Assembly: GCA_965232455.1 (NCBI GenBank)
Contig: OZ246981.1
Span: forward strand, 4,960,001 to 5,024,000
Reading direction: 5' to 3'
Source: JBFGFX01 sp965232455
GTDB lineage: Bacteria > Pseudomonadota > Gammaproteobacteria > Steroidobacterales > Woeseiaceae
Length of the DNA stretch: 64,000 bases
Shown: in pieces, positions 36,527 to 45,819 of the stretch
Layout of the letters: each line of letters opens with the position of its first letter
Numbering within the stretch: position 1 is the stretch's first letter
Translations under genes and position numbers: made by a program
The notes under the pieces: model-generated
What the model was told of the DNA's origin: nothing
What the model saw: the letters and a program-made list of their open reading frames with translations, nothing else
Database searches by the model: none

Positions 36527-36985
36527 TCAGTCCTCAACCACGTCGCATGAACAGGACAATCCCCGCGACCTGACTCGAATCAAATCCACGTTGTCGCCGA
36601 TTGGATAGAGCCTCGTCGTGACGATCGGCTCAGAGTCTTCGCGTGACCACGTCTCGCGATAATCATCCGTCAGCGTTTCGCCATCATCGCGGCGATAGCG
36701 TATCTGAACCGTGTAAACACCGGATGACGCGCCGCACTCCGGATTGAGCAAAGTGGAAGTGACCTCGGCGGTGTCGCCTTTTTGCCAGTATTCCAATTGC
36801 AGATTAGCTTTGCAGCCACCCAGGCGCTTCTCCATTTTCATCGTTTTCGAGAATTCGATCGTCATCGTATCCGGGTCGCTTTTGTCGTTCCCGCCGTCGT
36901 CGGCGTCCTGAGCGAGGCCGGCGCCGTGCAGAAGCACACAAAACGTTGCAATCGTCAGCGGTCGCGTCGGTGTTGCGGATTTCAT
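36527..36985 (-). CDS. Small exported protein of unknown function
   Basis: A 152-residue protein with a signal peptide (residues 1-25, ending GLAQDA) and an acidic stretch, then a beta-rich domain with four Cys (GGCKANLQLEYWQKG, NPECGASS, and the terminal LSCSCD). It would fold outside the cytoplasm with disulfides. GAGGACG precedes the ATG. It converges with the acyltransferase gene and is divergent from the GGDEF/EAL gene. No named family was recognised. Confidence 0.7.
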   Translation of the reverse strand: MKSATPTRPLTIATFCVLLHGAGLAQDADDGGNDKSDPDTMTIEFSKTMKMEKRLGGCKANLQLEYWQKGDTAEVTSTLLNPECGASSGVYTVQIRYRRDDGETLTDDYRETWSREDSEPIVTTRLYPIGDNVDLIRVRSRGLSCSCDVVED

Positions 36986-37018
36986 CGGTTCACGTCCTCA
37001 CAAGAGCGTTTTTGCCGG

Positions 37019-37042
37019 TTGCGGCATTATAAATTGCCGCAA
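37019..37042. promoter_or_regulatory. Perfect 8-base inverted repeat enclosing a -10-like element
   Basis: TTGCGGCA and TGCCGCAA flank TTATAAAT, which contains a good -10 sequence. The site is 34 bases upstream of the exported-protein start at 36985, suggesting a repressor that covers its promoter. It lies in the 401-base space 36986-37386; in the rest of that space I see only a small AGGG/CCCT hairpin (near 37103-37117) and no gene. Confidence 0.55.
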
Positions 37043-37386
37043 AATCCAGCCGCAGTTTGGCCGTTTCACACCTGGAATCCCGGTCCGTGTTGCGACCGAT
37101 TGAGGGTAGAAATCCCTAATTGTGGTGAATCTGCCGAAATTCCTGTGTCCCACGTCTCAAACACGTGCGCTCCGTCACATTCGGGAAACCCGTCTTAAAG
37201 AAGCGCGGCGACAAGCCGATCACTATACAGCCGAGGAGGGTTTGGCGACGCGTTTTGCCTTGTCCCGTTGGCGTTCTCCGGCCAGGAAAAGTACATGGTT
37301 ATTGTCAAGCGAAGCGCAGAGCGGGCTGCCGCCGGCTTTGTGCAGGGGTCTACGAAACGTCAAATCGCCTCCGGTGGAGCTTCCGC

Positions 37387-39507
37387 ATGAGCGGCGCCGG
37401 CGATCCCAAATCCGACGATAGAGCGATCATCGTAGACGCCGACGCGACCCAGCGGCGTATCGCCAGCGACACCTTGAGGAAAGAAGGGTTCAAGGTGTCC
37501 GAAGCGGAAAGCGGCGCCGAGGCTCTGCGGCTGCTGGACAAAATTCGCCCCAACCTGATTCTTCTCGACGTCGACATCGGAGAGCTGAGCGGATTTGAGA
37601 CCTGCCGCGCCATTCGCAGCTCACCGCGCCATGCGGACACGCCGATAATCGTTTTGTCACACCGGGACGACACCGATTCGATCGAGAAGGCGTACGAGTT
37701 CGGCGCGACGGATTTCATTCCGAAACCGTTCAATCGCACACTTCTCGAATACAGAGTTCGCTACATTCTTCGCACGATCCTCGTCAGCAGAGGTTTGCGC
37801 GACAGCGAAACCAGAAACCGGGCGTTTATCCAGGCCATCCCCGACGCCATTCTCGTCGTCGATCAGGCGGGCCGGTGCGTCGAACAGGTCGCCGGGTTCG
37901 ATCACCAGGCATTTTCCATCGACGACTTACCGGATCGTCTGACGGCGAAGTGGAAAAGGCAGGTGGAGCACGTCCTGTACACCGGAGAAGTGCAGAGCAG
38001 CGAATTCGTCGGCGGAGGCAGCGAGTCGCGTCACTACTACGAAGCACGGATGGTCCCGTTTACGCATAACCGGGTGTTGATGATCATCCGTGATATTTCG
38101 GCGCAAAAGAGAGCCAACGCAAAAGTCTACCGATTGGCTTTTTACGACACGCTGACCGGGCTGCCCAATCGCCAGTCGTTCATGGGGCGCCTCGCGGAAG
38201 CGATCCGGGATGCGGAAGAGAAAGATCTTCGCTTCAGCGTGTTGTACCTCGACCTCGACAACTTCAAACGTATCAACGACTCACTTGGCCATACCATTGG
38301 TGACGAGTTGTTGAAGGCCGTGTCCAAACGGATAGACAGCTGCGTGCGTGCCGACGATTTCGTCGCGCGCCACGGTAAAGAGCGGCCGCAGTCGCACCTC
38401 GCTCGATTGGGCGGCGACGAGTTTACGATTCTGCTTCGCAATCTCGGGACACAGGACGACATCGACCGGATCGCGTCCCGCATCACTGAGGTCGTCAGCG
38501 AGCCGATCGTGCAAAACGATCGTGAATTCGTCATAACGCCCAGCATCGGTATCGCCAGCTATCCGGAGGACGGCACGGACATGGACACCTTGATGTCGAA
38601 CGCCGACATGGCCATGTACCATGCCAAGGAATCCGGCAAAAACGCCGTTCGCGCGTTTTCAGGGACGATGTCGGTTCGCTCGCTCGAATACATGGATCTC
38701 GAACACTCGCTGCGACGCGCAATCAACAACGACGATCTGGAACTCCATTTTCAGCCCAAGCTGGGGCTCAAGACCGGCCTAATAACCGGTGTCGAGGCGC
38801 TGCTGCGCTGGAGTCACCCGGATCGTGGCCCGATATCTCCAGCCAAATTCGTGCCGATCGCCGAGGAAGCCGGACTGATTCTCGATCTCAGCGACTGGGT
38901 TCTGCACAGCGTATGCCGGCGCATCAAGGCATGGGAGCGTAGCGAGCTGAAAAACATCCCCATTGCGATGAATCTGTCGGGCAAGCAGTTTTCGCACAGC
39001 GACGTATACCGCGTCATCATGAAGGCGGTCCATGATCATTCCATCAGACCGGACCTGCTGGAATTGGAGCTGACGGAAAGTGAGCTGATGCGCGACGCCG
39101 ACGGCACGATCGGAACGCTGTCTCAGCTGAAGGACGCCGGTCTATCGATTGCGGTCGACGATTTCGGGACGGGATACTCGTCACTCAGTTATCTCAAGAA
39201 ATTTCCGATCGATGCACTGAAAATTGATCGTTCGTTCGTCATGGAACTCGACGACGGCGGCGACAACGTCTCGATATGCGGGGCGATAATCGCCCTGGCT
39301 AAAAGCCTGAATCTGCGAGTGATTGCGGAAGGCGTTGAAACCGCTGAACACCAACAGCTGCTGGCGATGTTGCACTGCGACGAAATGCAGGGTTTTTACT
39401 TCGCCAGGCCGAGCGATGCGGAGACGACCGAGCGTTTCGTCGAGGAATACCTTGCCAGCGGGAACGCGCTGCGTTCGATTGATCCGTCAAGGCAGAATAC
39501 CGCCTGA
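37387..39507 (+). CDS. REC-PAS-GGDEF-EAL signalling protein
   Basis: A 706-residue cytosolic protein. A receiver domain (acidic VDAD pocket, phosphoacceptor D61 in LILLDVDIG, Lys in IPKPFN) is followed by a PAS-like region (140-230), a GGDEF domain with an intact signature (ARLGGDEFTILLRN) and a small insert before it (KERPQSH), then an EAL domain (GVEALLRW, NLSGKQF, VDDFGTGYSSLSYL, RSFV, AEGVET). Both c-di-GMP synthesis and breakdown look possible. The ATG at 37387 is used because it begins at the receiver domain and follows GGTGGAG. Confidence 0.92.
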   Translation: MSGAGDPKSDDRAIIVDADATQRRIASDTLRKEGFKVSEAESGAEALRLLDKIRPNLILLDVDIGELSGFETCRAIRSSPRHADTPIIVLSHRDDTDSIEKAYEFGATDFIPKPFNRTLLEYRVRYILRTILVSRGLRDSETRNRAFIQAIPDAILVVDQAGRCVEQVAGFDHQAFSIDDLPDRLTAKWKRQVEHVLYTGEVQSSEFVGGGSESRHYYEARMVPFTHNRVLMIIRDISAQKRANAKVYRLAFYDTLTGLPNRQSFMGRLAEAIRDAEEKDLRFSVLYLDLDNFKRINDSLGHTIGDELLKAVSKRIDSCVRADDFVARHGKERPQSHLARLGGDEFTILLRNLGTQDDIDRIASRITEVVSEPIVQNDREFVITPSIGIASYPEDGTDMDTLMSNADMAMYHAKESGKNAVRAFSGTMSVRSLEYMDLEHSLRRAINNDDLELHFQPKLGLKTGLITGVEALLRWSHPDRGPISPAKFVPIAEEAGLILDLSDWVLHSVCRRIKAWERSELKNIPIAMNLSGKQFSHSDVYRVIMKAVHDHSIRPDLLELELTESELMRDADGTIGTLSQLKDAGLSIAVDDFGTGYSSLSYLKKFPIDALKIDRSFVMELDDGGDNVSICGAIIALAKSLNLRVIAEGVETAEHQQLLAMLHCDEMQGFYFARPSDAETTERFVEEYLASGNALRSIDPSRQNTA

Positions 39508-39540
39508 GGGATCTGTGAATCCCTAGCCCAGAGCCCTTCG

Positions 39541-39912
39541 TTACGAATTATTCGCAGTCTTTGCGGACGTCGTCGCCCAGAGTCGTCGCGCCGTTTTTAT
39601 GGTCGAACGGCTGATGCCGCTCATACGTCCTTCAATGAAGTTCAATCCTTCGATGATCCACTCGGCCATTTCCGGCTGGGTCAGGTGGTAGTAGTGGTGT
39701 CGCCCGTCGCGGCGCTCTTCGACGACCCGGTGGGCCCTGAGCAGGCTCAGGTGCTGCGAAACCCGCGGCCCGGGGAGGTCCAGAATCTCGACCAGCGTGT
39801 TGACGTCTTTTTCTCCGGAGCGCAATTCCTCGATCAGGCGTATACGATCCGGATGGGCGACAACCTTGAAAAGCTCCGCCAGTTCTTTCGCAACTACTTG
39901 ACGACTAGGCAC
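39541..39912 (-). CDS. ArsR family regulator, copy 1
   Basis: A 123-residue winged-helix protein. The HTH is in DVNTLVEILDLPGPRVSQHLSLLRAHRVV, followed by the wing ERRDGRHHYYHL and a C-terminal helix pair. It has no Cys, so Cys-based metal or sulfide sensing is excluded. The start is a GTG preceded by GGGAGGGAAAA. It is almost identical to the gene at 42028-42399; the differences are Asp/Glu in the recognition region, Val/Phe, and a few at the C-terminus. It lies downstream of the SulP transporter on the same strand. Confidence 0.9.
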   Translation of the reverse strand: MPSRQVVAKELAELFKVVAHPDRIRLIEELRSGEKDVNTLVEILDLPGPRVSQHLSLLRAHRVVEERRDGRHHYYHLTQPEMAEWIIEGLNFIEGRMSGISRSTIKTARRLWATTSAKTANNS

Positions 39913-40140
39913 TTTTCCCTCCCTGAATACCGTCGTTCCCGCATGTCATCGAACATTGCTACATGCACAGCTTCGCCGGTGAGTCGTCGTGCGTACGATT
40001 GCATCGCCTTTGCCTGTAAAGAATTACCTGGCGAGGATACGTTCGACTCGGTTTCTGTCAAGCGCGGTATTGTCCGGGCTCACGAAGTGAAACGTGCAGG
40101 AAAAACGCTGGATACGGTATGTTGATACGGGCGTTACCAC
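39541..40140. repeat. Segmental duplication, copy 1 (ArsR gene plus upstream DNA)
   Basis: The gene part (39541-39912) matches 42028-42399 at nearly every base including the ribosome binding site. Upstream, similarity is weaker but continues in patches, for example GCATGTCATCGAA against GCATGTCATCAAA, and GCTCACGAAGTGAAA against GCTCACGATGTGAAA, followed by AACGCTGGA and GTTACC/ATTACC. The upstream parts have diverged far more than the coding parts. Confidence 0.75.
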
Positions 40141-40299
40141 AGTACGTTTTTTGTACAGTGGCCGATGCCGGCTTGTCAATCGCGGTGGATGGATTCAGCG
40201 CCGGACACCCGTCAATGCTCGAAATATTCGGGACGTTGCGAAGGTGTCCCGGCCCTGCACCCTTCCTTGGGTACAGGCGGGACGGGGAGACGGTTTTCG
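39913..40299. other. 387-base intergenic region between ArsR copy 1 and SulP
   Basis: No credible gene is seen. It holds the diverged upstream part of the ArsR duplication and an inverted repeat near 40137-40161 (CCACAGTAC and GTACAGTGG, one mismatch, seven-base T-rich loop) that could end the SulP transcript or serve as an operator. Confidence 0.5.
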
Positions 40300-41949
40300 T
40301 CAGGCTTTCGCGGGCGCACCGTCCGCGTCGATCGTTGCGCCCGGGATGGCGGCGACCGCGGCGCGCAGCGCGTCAACACGTTCTTCGTAACGCGTGTCCG
40401 TCGGCAGGCAGTGATCGGCGTTCAGAGCGGCCATCACTTCTTTGACCTCGTCTCTCATGCCGGTTACGTACACGGTTTTACCGGCATGACGCGCATCGCA
40501 GACGATCGTTTCAACCGCCCTGGCGGCGGACACGTCGATGAACGGCAGGCGCGAGAAGTCCAGTACGATCGCATCGCCCTTGTCTTTCGTCCGTTCGCGA
40601 ACCTGCAAACCGAGGTCGGCCGCGGCACCGAAACTCAGCGGTCCGCCGAAGTCGAAGAGCGTCACGTGACCGCCGGCCTGCTTCAGAAGTTCGCGCTCTT
40701 CGTCGGTCGTCACGGGATCCGACCCGTGTCGGAACGACGTGAGCTGCTCGTCGGCGAGACGTTTTACGAACGCCAGTGCCGCAAGTATGACGCCGGCGGC
40801 GACCGCGGTGATCAGATCGACGAACACGGTCAAACCGAGCACCAACGCCATCAGCGCGAGATCCCAGCGCGGTCCCCGGTGGGCGCGTTTGAGATAACTG
40901 ACGTCAATGATGTCGTAGCCGACTTTCACGAGAATGCCCGCCAACACCGCATGCGGTATCTGCGAGGCCAGCGGTGAAAGGCTGATGACGACGGCCAGTA
41001 GTACGAGCGCGTGCAACATGCCGGCAATGCGTGTCTGGCCGCCCGTTCGGATGTTTACCACCGTGCGCATCGTTGCGCCGGCGCCAGGGATGGCGCCAAA
41101 GAGTCCGGCAACCGTGTTGCCGATGCCCTGACCCACGAGTTCCTTGTCGGAATCGTGTCGGGTGCGCGTCATGTTGTCCGCCACCAGGGACGTGAGCAGG
41201 CTGTCGATCGCGCCGAGGATTGCGAGGATAAACGCCGCCTCCATGATGATCAGGAACGTGTCCTGCGAGAACGACGGCATGACGAAGCTCGGGAGGCCGG
41301 TTGGGATGTCACCGAGAATCGGTGCGCCCTTGATAACGAGACTGGCCAGCGTGCCGATGATCAGCGCGGCCAACGCACCGGGGATGTACTTACCCAGGCT
41401 CTTCGGCCAGAAGAAGATCGTCACCAGCGAAAGGACGCCGATGAACAACGCTGCGATGTTCGGGTCCATGACGGCGCCCGGAATGGCGGAGAGCGCCGGG
41501 ATCGTGCCGCCGCCTTCCGGTTCATGACCGAAAAGTCGCGAAAGCTGCAGCGCGATGATGATACAGCCGATGCCGCTCATGAAACCGGAGATCACCGGAT
41601 AGGGTACGAGCCTGATGTACTGGCCGAGCCGGAACACGCCGAACAGTATCTGCATCAATCCGGCCAGCACCACTGCGGCAAAAACCAATGCCGGGTTGCC
41701 GCCGAGGGCCGCGTATACGCCGGCGAACACGACGACCATCGGACCGGTCGGACCGGACACGTTGGAGCCGGTGCCGCCCAAAAAGGACGCAAAAAAGCCG
41801 ACAAAAATAGCGCCCCAAAGGCCGGCAATGGGGCCCGCGCCGGACGCTTCGCCGAACGCGAGGGCCAGCGGCAGCGCAACGACGCCGGCGGTCAGGCCGC
41901 CGTAAATGTCACCGCGCAGGTTGGATAAATCAAATTTCATGACATTCAT
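40300..41949 (-). CDS. SulP family anion transporter with STAS domain
   Basis: A 549-residue protein. The membrane part has the SulP marks GDIYGGLTAGVVALPLALAFGEASGAGP, FVGFFASFLGGTGSNVSGPTGPMVVVFAG and a later QGIGNTVAGLFGAIPGAGATMRTVVNIRTGG. Residues 430-540 are a STAS domain (VTLFDFGGPLSFGAA, DAIVLDFSRLPFIDVSAARAVE). SulP proteins carry sulfate, bicarbonate or other anions. Its place 6 kb from the sulfate-assimilation genes makes sulfate attractive, but bicarbonate is equally possible. It is bracketed by the two ArsR copies in the same direction. Confidence 0.92.
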   Translation of the reverse strand: MNVMKFDLSNLRGDIYGGLTAGVVALPLALAFGEASGAGPIAGLWGAIFVGFFASFLGGTGSNVSGPTGPMVVVFAGVYAALGGNPALVFAAVVLAGLMQILFGVFRLGQYIRLVPYPVISGFMSGIGCIIIALQLSRLFGHEPEGGGTIPALSAIPGAVMDPNIAALFIGVLSLVTIFFWPKSLGKYIPGALAALIIGTLASLVIKGAPILGDIPTGLPSFVMPSFSQDTFLIIMEAAFILAILGAIDSLLTSLVADNMTRTRHDSDKELVGQGIGNTVAGLFGAIPGAGATMRTVVNIRTGGQTRIAGMLHALVLLAVVISLSPLASQIPHAVLAGILVKVGYDIIDVSYLKRAHRGPRWDLALMALVLGLTVFVDLITAVAAGVILAALAFVKRLADEQLTSFRHGSDPVTTDEERELLKQAGGHVTLFDFGGPLSFGAAADLGLQVRERTKDKGDAIVLDFSRLPFIDVSAARAVETIVCDARHAGKTVYVTGMRDEVKEVMAALNADHCLPTDTRYEERVDALRAAVAAIPGATIDADGAPAKA

Positions 41950-42027
41950 GAATACTTACTCTCCGTCGAATACTCTGGCGTCAGGTCTCAGCAGTCTTGA
42001 CCGCTGGCTGCCAGGTTGGCCAACTCT

Positions 42028-42399
42028 TTACGAACTAGTCGCAGTTTTTGCGGACGACGCTGCCCAGAGTCGTCTCGCTGTTTTTATTGTCGAACGGCTG
42101 ATGCCGCTCATACGTCCTTCAATGAAGTTCAATCCTTCGATGATCCACTCGGCCATTTCCGGCTGGGTCAGGTGGTAATAGTGGTGTCGCCCGTCGCGGC
42201 GCTCTTCGACGAACCGGTGGGCCCTCAGCAGGCTCAGGTGCTGCGAAACCCGCGGCCCCGGGAGCTCGAGAATCTCGACCAGGGTGTTGACGTCTTTCTC
42301 GCCGGACCGCAATTCCTCGATCAAACGTATGCGATCGGGGTGGGCGACGACCTTGAAAAGTTCCGCTAGCTCTTTCGCAACTACTTGACGACTAGGCAC
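42028..42399 (-). CDS. ArsR family regulator, copy 2
   Basis: A 123-residue twin of the gene at 39541-39912, starting with GTG after GGGGGAGGGAAAA. An open frame continues to 42450, but the shared GTG start and ribosome binding site of both copies define the gene. It lies 78 bases upstream of the SulP start and is divergent from the FAD oxidoreductase operon. A perfect palindrome at 42451-42462 in its promoter region is a likely operator. It contains no Cys. Confidence 0.9.
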   Translation of the reverse strand: MPSRQVVAKELAELFKVVAHPDRIRLIEELRSGEKDVNTLVEILELPGPRVSQHLSLLRAHRFVEERRDGRHHYYHLTQPEMAEWIIEGLNFIEGRMSGISRSTIKTARRLWAASSAKTATSS

Positions 42400-42450
42400 T
42401 TTTCCCTCCCCCGTTAATGCCTGCATGTCATCAAATATTAATATATTCAA

Positions 42451-42462
42451 ATCTGTGCAGAT
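42451..42462. promoter_or_regulatory. Palindrome, probable ArsR operator
   Basis: ATCTGTGCAGAT has five-base arms around TG, inside an AT-rich tract with TATATT and ATATAT repeats (42436-42481). It is in the 250-base divergent region between ArsR copy 2 and the FAD/FAD/GcvT operon, so it could control both. Confidence 0.5.
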
Positions 42463-42649
42463 ATATAGGCGTGCATATAATCACGTCGGCTTTTGGCTGT
42501 CAACCGTTCCCGGACGAAGATGTGATCGAGGTAGACTCGTTTCGCCGCGGCACCGGCCGTGCTCACGATGTGAAATTCATGGGGTAAACGCTGGACAGGA
42601 CCTTATCCGATGTGGACATTACCGCGATGCACCGTGTGTACGACGATCG

Positions 42650-44266
42650 ATGAGGACCTACGACGCCGTTGTGGTCGGAGCGGGCCACAACGGCCTGACA
42701 AATGCGGCCTTCCTCGCAAAATCGGGTCTCGACGTCGTCTGTGTTGAAAAAAACGACTACATCGGCGGCGCAGCGGTCAGCCGAAACCTTTACAACGATT
42801 GGATTTACTCCAACTGTTCCTACGTTTGCAGCCTGCTGCGGCCGGAGATTTACCGCGCCCTCGAGTTGCACCGGCACGGCCTGCAGGTTACGCCCTACGG
42901 CGGTTCGCTGACGTTCATGCAAAACGGCGACTACTACGGCTCCTATCACGACCCGGAAGTGGCGTACCGCGAGATGGCGCGCCACTCCCCTTATGACGCC
43001 GATGCCTATCAGCGGTACGCGGCGGATACCAGGCGCCAGTGCCGGTTGATACGCGATTTCCTGCTGAAAACGCCGCCGGACCCGACTTCGTTCAAGCCGA
43101 AAGACCTGCTGGGGCTGCTGACGATCGGACAAAAGTTTCTCGAAATGGGCGAGGACCGGGTATACGAGGCGATCCGCTTCTGGACGATGAGCGTCGCGGA
43201 ATACCTCGATGAGTACTTCGAGACCGACGTCGTCAAGACGGCGTTGTCCGGAAGCGGCATCATCGGTACGGCGCTTGGCGTTCATTCACCGGGTACCGCC
43301 TATGTGCTGTTGCATCACTACATGGGTGACGTCGACGGTAACGTCGGCACCTGGGGTTTCGCACGCGGCGGCATGGGCGCCGTTTCGCAGTCGATCGCAG
43401 GAGCGTTTCAATCCTACGGCGGCGAACTGCGCACCGAGGCCGGCGTGGAGAAGATCCGGCTCGCCAACGGCCGCGCCATTGGCGTCGCGCTGGACAGTGG
43501 GGAGGAGATTGATGCACGTATCGTCGTTTCGGCAATGGACCTCAAGCGCACCTTTCTGAACTGCATGGACCGAAATGACGTCAGCGCAGAGTTCTACGAC
43601 CGCGTTGCGAACTTCAAGATCCGCGGTTCGTCGGGAAAACTGAACATCGCACTTGACGGCATGCCGACCTTCCCGGCGCTGCCAGACGGCAGCTCGCTGT
43701 ATTTCAGCGACATGCACTTCATCGATTCGATGGAGCGGATGGAACGTGCGTACGACGACTGGAAATCGGGTACGTGGTCAAAGGACCCTTATATAGACAT
43801 GCTGATTCCTACGCTGGTCGATCCGACGATGGCGCCGCCCGGGAAACACTTCATGAGCTGTTTCGTTCAGTACTGTCCGTACCGGATCGACGGGCGGCGC
43901 TGGACGGACGAAGAGCGGCAGGCCTTCGGCAGCACCGTCATCGACCAGATTGCGAATTACAGCCCGGACTTCAAGGATTTGATACTGCACGTGGAAATAC
44001 GGACGCCGGAGGACATCGAAGAGCAGATCGGTATCACCGAGGGCAATATCTTTCACGGCGAGTTGACGATGGACCAGCTGATGTTCAACCGACCGGTTCC
44101 GGGTTTCGCGCAGTACCGTACACCGGTGTCCGGCCTTTACATGTGCGGTTCGAGCACGCATCCGGGCGGCGGTGTCATGGCGGCGCCCGGCGCCAACGCC
44201 GCGCGCGAGATATTGAGCGATCTCAGGCGGAAAAACACGGTGCCGGAGAACTTCGGAGATGATTGA
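42650..44266 (+). CDS. FAD-dependent oxidoreductase, phytoene-desaturase-like (first of a pair)
   Basis: A 538-residue flavoprotein of the CrtI/amine-oxidase superfamily. The dinucleotide-binding motif is VVVGAGHNGLTNAAFLAKSGLDVVCVEKNDYIGG, and the C-terminal FAD segment is GLYMCGSSTHPGGGVMAAPGANAAREIL. The middle (WGFARGGMGAVSQSIAGAFQSYGGEL) is typical of the family. Carotenoid synthesis is not supported by the context, as a paralogue and a GcvT protein follow in one operon. The ATG at 42650 begins just before the FAD motif. Substrate unknown. Confidence 0.87.
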   Translation: MRTYDAVVVGAGHNGLTNAAFLAKSGLDVVCVEKNDYIGGAAVSRNLYNDWIYSNCSYVCSLLRPEIYRALELHRHGLQVTPYGGSLTFMQNGDYYGSYHDPEVAYREMARHSPYDADAYQRYAADTRRQCRLIRDFLLKTPPDPTSFKPKDLLGLLTIGQKFLEMGEDRVYEAIRFWTMSVAEYLDEYFETDVVKTALSGSGIIGTALGVHSPGTAYVLLHHYMGDVDGNVGTWGFARGGMGAVSQSIAGAFQSYGGELRTEAGVEKIRLANGRAIGVALDSGEEIDARIVVSAMDLKRTFLNCMDRNDVSAEFYDRVANFKIRGSSGKLNIALDGMPTFPALPDGSSLYFSDMHFIDSMERMERAYDDWKSGTWSKDPYIDMLIPTLVDPTMAPPGKHFMSCFVQYCPYRIDGRRWTDEERQAFGSTVIDQIANYSPDFKDLILHVEIRTPEDIEEQIGITEGNIFHGELTMDQLMFNRPVPGFAQYRTPVSGLYMCGSSTHPGGGVMAAPGANAAREILSDLRRKNTVPENFGDD

Positions 44267-45819
44267 TGTCGGCGGATCGTAGGCGATTCGACGCAATTGT
44301 CGTCGGCGCCGGCCACAACGGGCTGGTGTGCGCCTCGCTGCTGGCCGGCACGGGCAAGTCCGTCCTGGTGCTCGAAGCGAACAAACAGGTCGGCGGCGCC
44401 GCGATCACCAGAGAATTTGCCGACGGTTACTCCGTTTCCGCCTGCGCGCATTTGCTGTATCAGCTGCAGCCGCCTGTTTGCAGAGCGCTCGGATTGAAGC
44501 CGGAGCTTGCCGCGGACAATCTCTCGACCCTCGTGCTTTCGACGGACGGCGAGCACGTGCGGTACGTGGGGGATAGCGTGCAGGGCGTCGGTGAGCGCGA
44601 CGCGGAGAGCTATCGCCGCTTTTACGAGCGCATGACGCGGTTCGCGGACCTGCTGCAGCGGCATCTGAACAGGCCGCCGCCGCGCCTGGGCACGGGCGAC
44701 AAACGTGACCTTGGCGCGCTCGTCCGTCTGGGCTTCGACCTGCGCCGCCTGGGCAGGAGAGAGATGCGCGAGTTTCTCCGTTTGATTGCGATGAACATTC
44801 GCGACGAACTCGTGGAGCGCTTCGACAGCGCCCTGTTGCGCGGAGGTCTGAGTCTCGACGCCGTGCTGGGCACGCACCTGGGACCACGATCGCCGAATAC
44901 GATACTGACCTATCTCTACCGGCTCGCCGGCGACAACGGGCGGATTTCGTTGCCGGCCGGCGGCATGTCCCGCGTCAGCGAATCGTTGGCAAGTATTGCG
45001 CGAGACCGCGGCGCAACGATACATACCGGTAAGCCGGTTCGCCGGATAATCGTCGAGAACGGGCGGGCAACCGGCGTCGAAACCGATGACGGTGAGCGCT
45101 TCGACAGTTTGACCGTTATCTCCAACGTCGACCCCAAACAAACGATCATGCGGCTTGTCGGTGCGCGCCACCTGGAAACCCGGTTTGTGCATCGTGTGCA
45201 GAACATTCGGGCGCGCGGCAATGCGGCAAAGCTGCACCTGGCGCTCGACGGGCTGCCATCGATTCCGGGTATCCAAAAAAAAGACTATGCGGAACGCCTG
45301 TTGATCGCACCGGATGAAGACTACGTGGAACGCGCGTTCAATCCGGCAAAATACGGCGAGTTTTCGACTCGACCGGTCATGGAGCTGACGATTCCGAGCG
45401 TTCGCGACGAGTCGCTCGCGCCCACGGGAAAACACGTGTTGTCCGCGGTCGTGCAGTTCGCGCCCTACGAACTGAGGGTGGGTTGGAGCGACGATGCAAA
45501 AGCCGATTTCATGGAAGTGATCGTCGATACGCTCGGAAAGTATGCCCCCGACATCCGCCGGCGGATCGTCGCCAGTGAATTGCTGACGCCGGTCGATATC
45601 GAAGGGCAGTTCCGTATTGGCGGCGGGCATTGGCATCATGGCGAACTCGCGTTGGATCAGTTTTTGTTCGTGCGGCCGGTATCCGGGTCCGCTCAATACC
45701 GAACGCCGCTCGACGGCCTGTTCCTTTGTGGCGCGGGCACGCATCCGGGGGGCGGTGTCAGCGGCGCGGCGGGCCGCAACGCGGCAAATGCGGTGCTAAG
45801 GCGGGAGAAACTCACATGA
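44266..45819 (+). CDS. FAD-dependent oxidoreductase, phytoene-desaturase-like (second of a pair)
   Basis: A 517-residue paralogue of the previous gene, with IVVGAGHNGLVCASLLAGTGKSVLVLEANKQVGG at the N-terminus and GLFLCGAGTHPGGGVSGAAGRNAANAVL at the C-terminus. The ATG at 44266 overlaps the stop of the first gene (TGATG), so the two are likely made in equal amounts and may form a heterodimer. The middle parts differ substantially, so the duplication is old. Its stop overlaps the GcvT start (ATGA). Confidence 0.87.
   Translation: MSADRRRFDAIVVGAGHNGLVCASLLAGTGKSVLVLEANKQVGGAAITREFADGYSVSACAHLLYQLQPPVCRALGLKPELAADNLSTLVLSTDGEHVRYVGDSVQGVGERDAESYRRFYERMTRFADLLQRHLNRPPPRLGTGDKRDLGALVRLGFDLRRLGRREMREFLRLIAMNIRDELVERFDSALLRGGLSLDAVLGTHLGPRSPNTILTYLYRLAGDNGRISLPAGGMSRVSESLASIARDRGATIHTGKPVRRIIVENGRATGVETDDGERFDSLTVISNVDPKQTIMRLVGARHLETRFVHRVQNIRARGNAAKLHLALDGLPSIPGIQKKDYAERLLIAPDEDYVERAFNPAKYGEFSTRPVMELTIPSVRDESLAPTGKHVLSAVVQFAPYELRVGWSDDAKADFMEVIVDTLGKYAPDIRRRIVASELLTPVDIEGQFRIGGGHWHHGELALDQFLFVRPVSGSAQYRTPLDGLFLCGAGTHPGGGVSGAAGRNAANAVLRREKLT

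Larger units (their letters stand above)
42028..42620. repeat. Segmental duplication, copy 2 (ArsR gene plus upstream DNA)
   Basis: This is the partner of 39541-40140. Here the upstream part holds AT-rich promoter sequence and the palindrome at 42451-42462, both lost in copy 1. Confidence 0.75.

Noticed and set aside
39541..42399. Insertion-sequence origin of the duplicated ArsR segment
   Set aside because: No transposase, terminal inverted repeats or target duplications were seen around either copy.
44137..45744. A 535-codon minus-strand frame opposite the second FAD oxidoreductase
   Set aside because: It has no recognisable domain and lies fully antisense to a gene with intact FAD-binding motifs; codon composition explains it.
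42650..45819. Carotenoid biosynthesis by the two CrtI-like proteins
   Set aside because: No phytoene synthase, cyclase or GGPP synthase gene is near, and the operon ends with a GcvT-fold protein.
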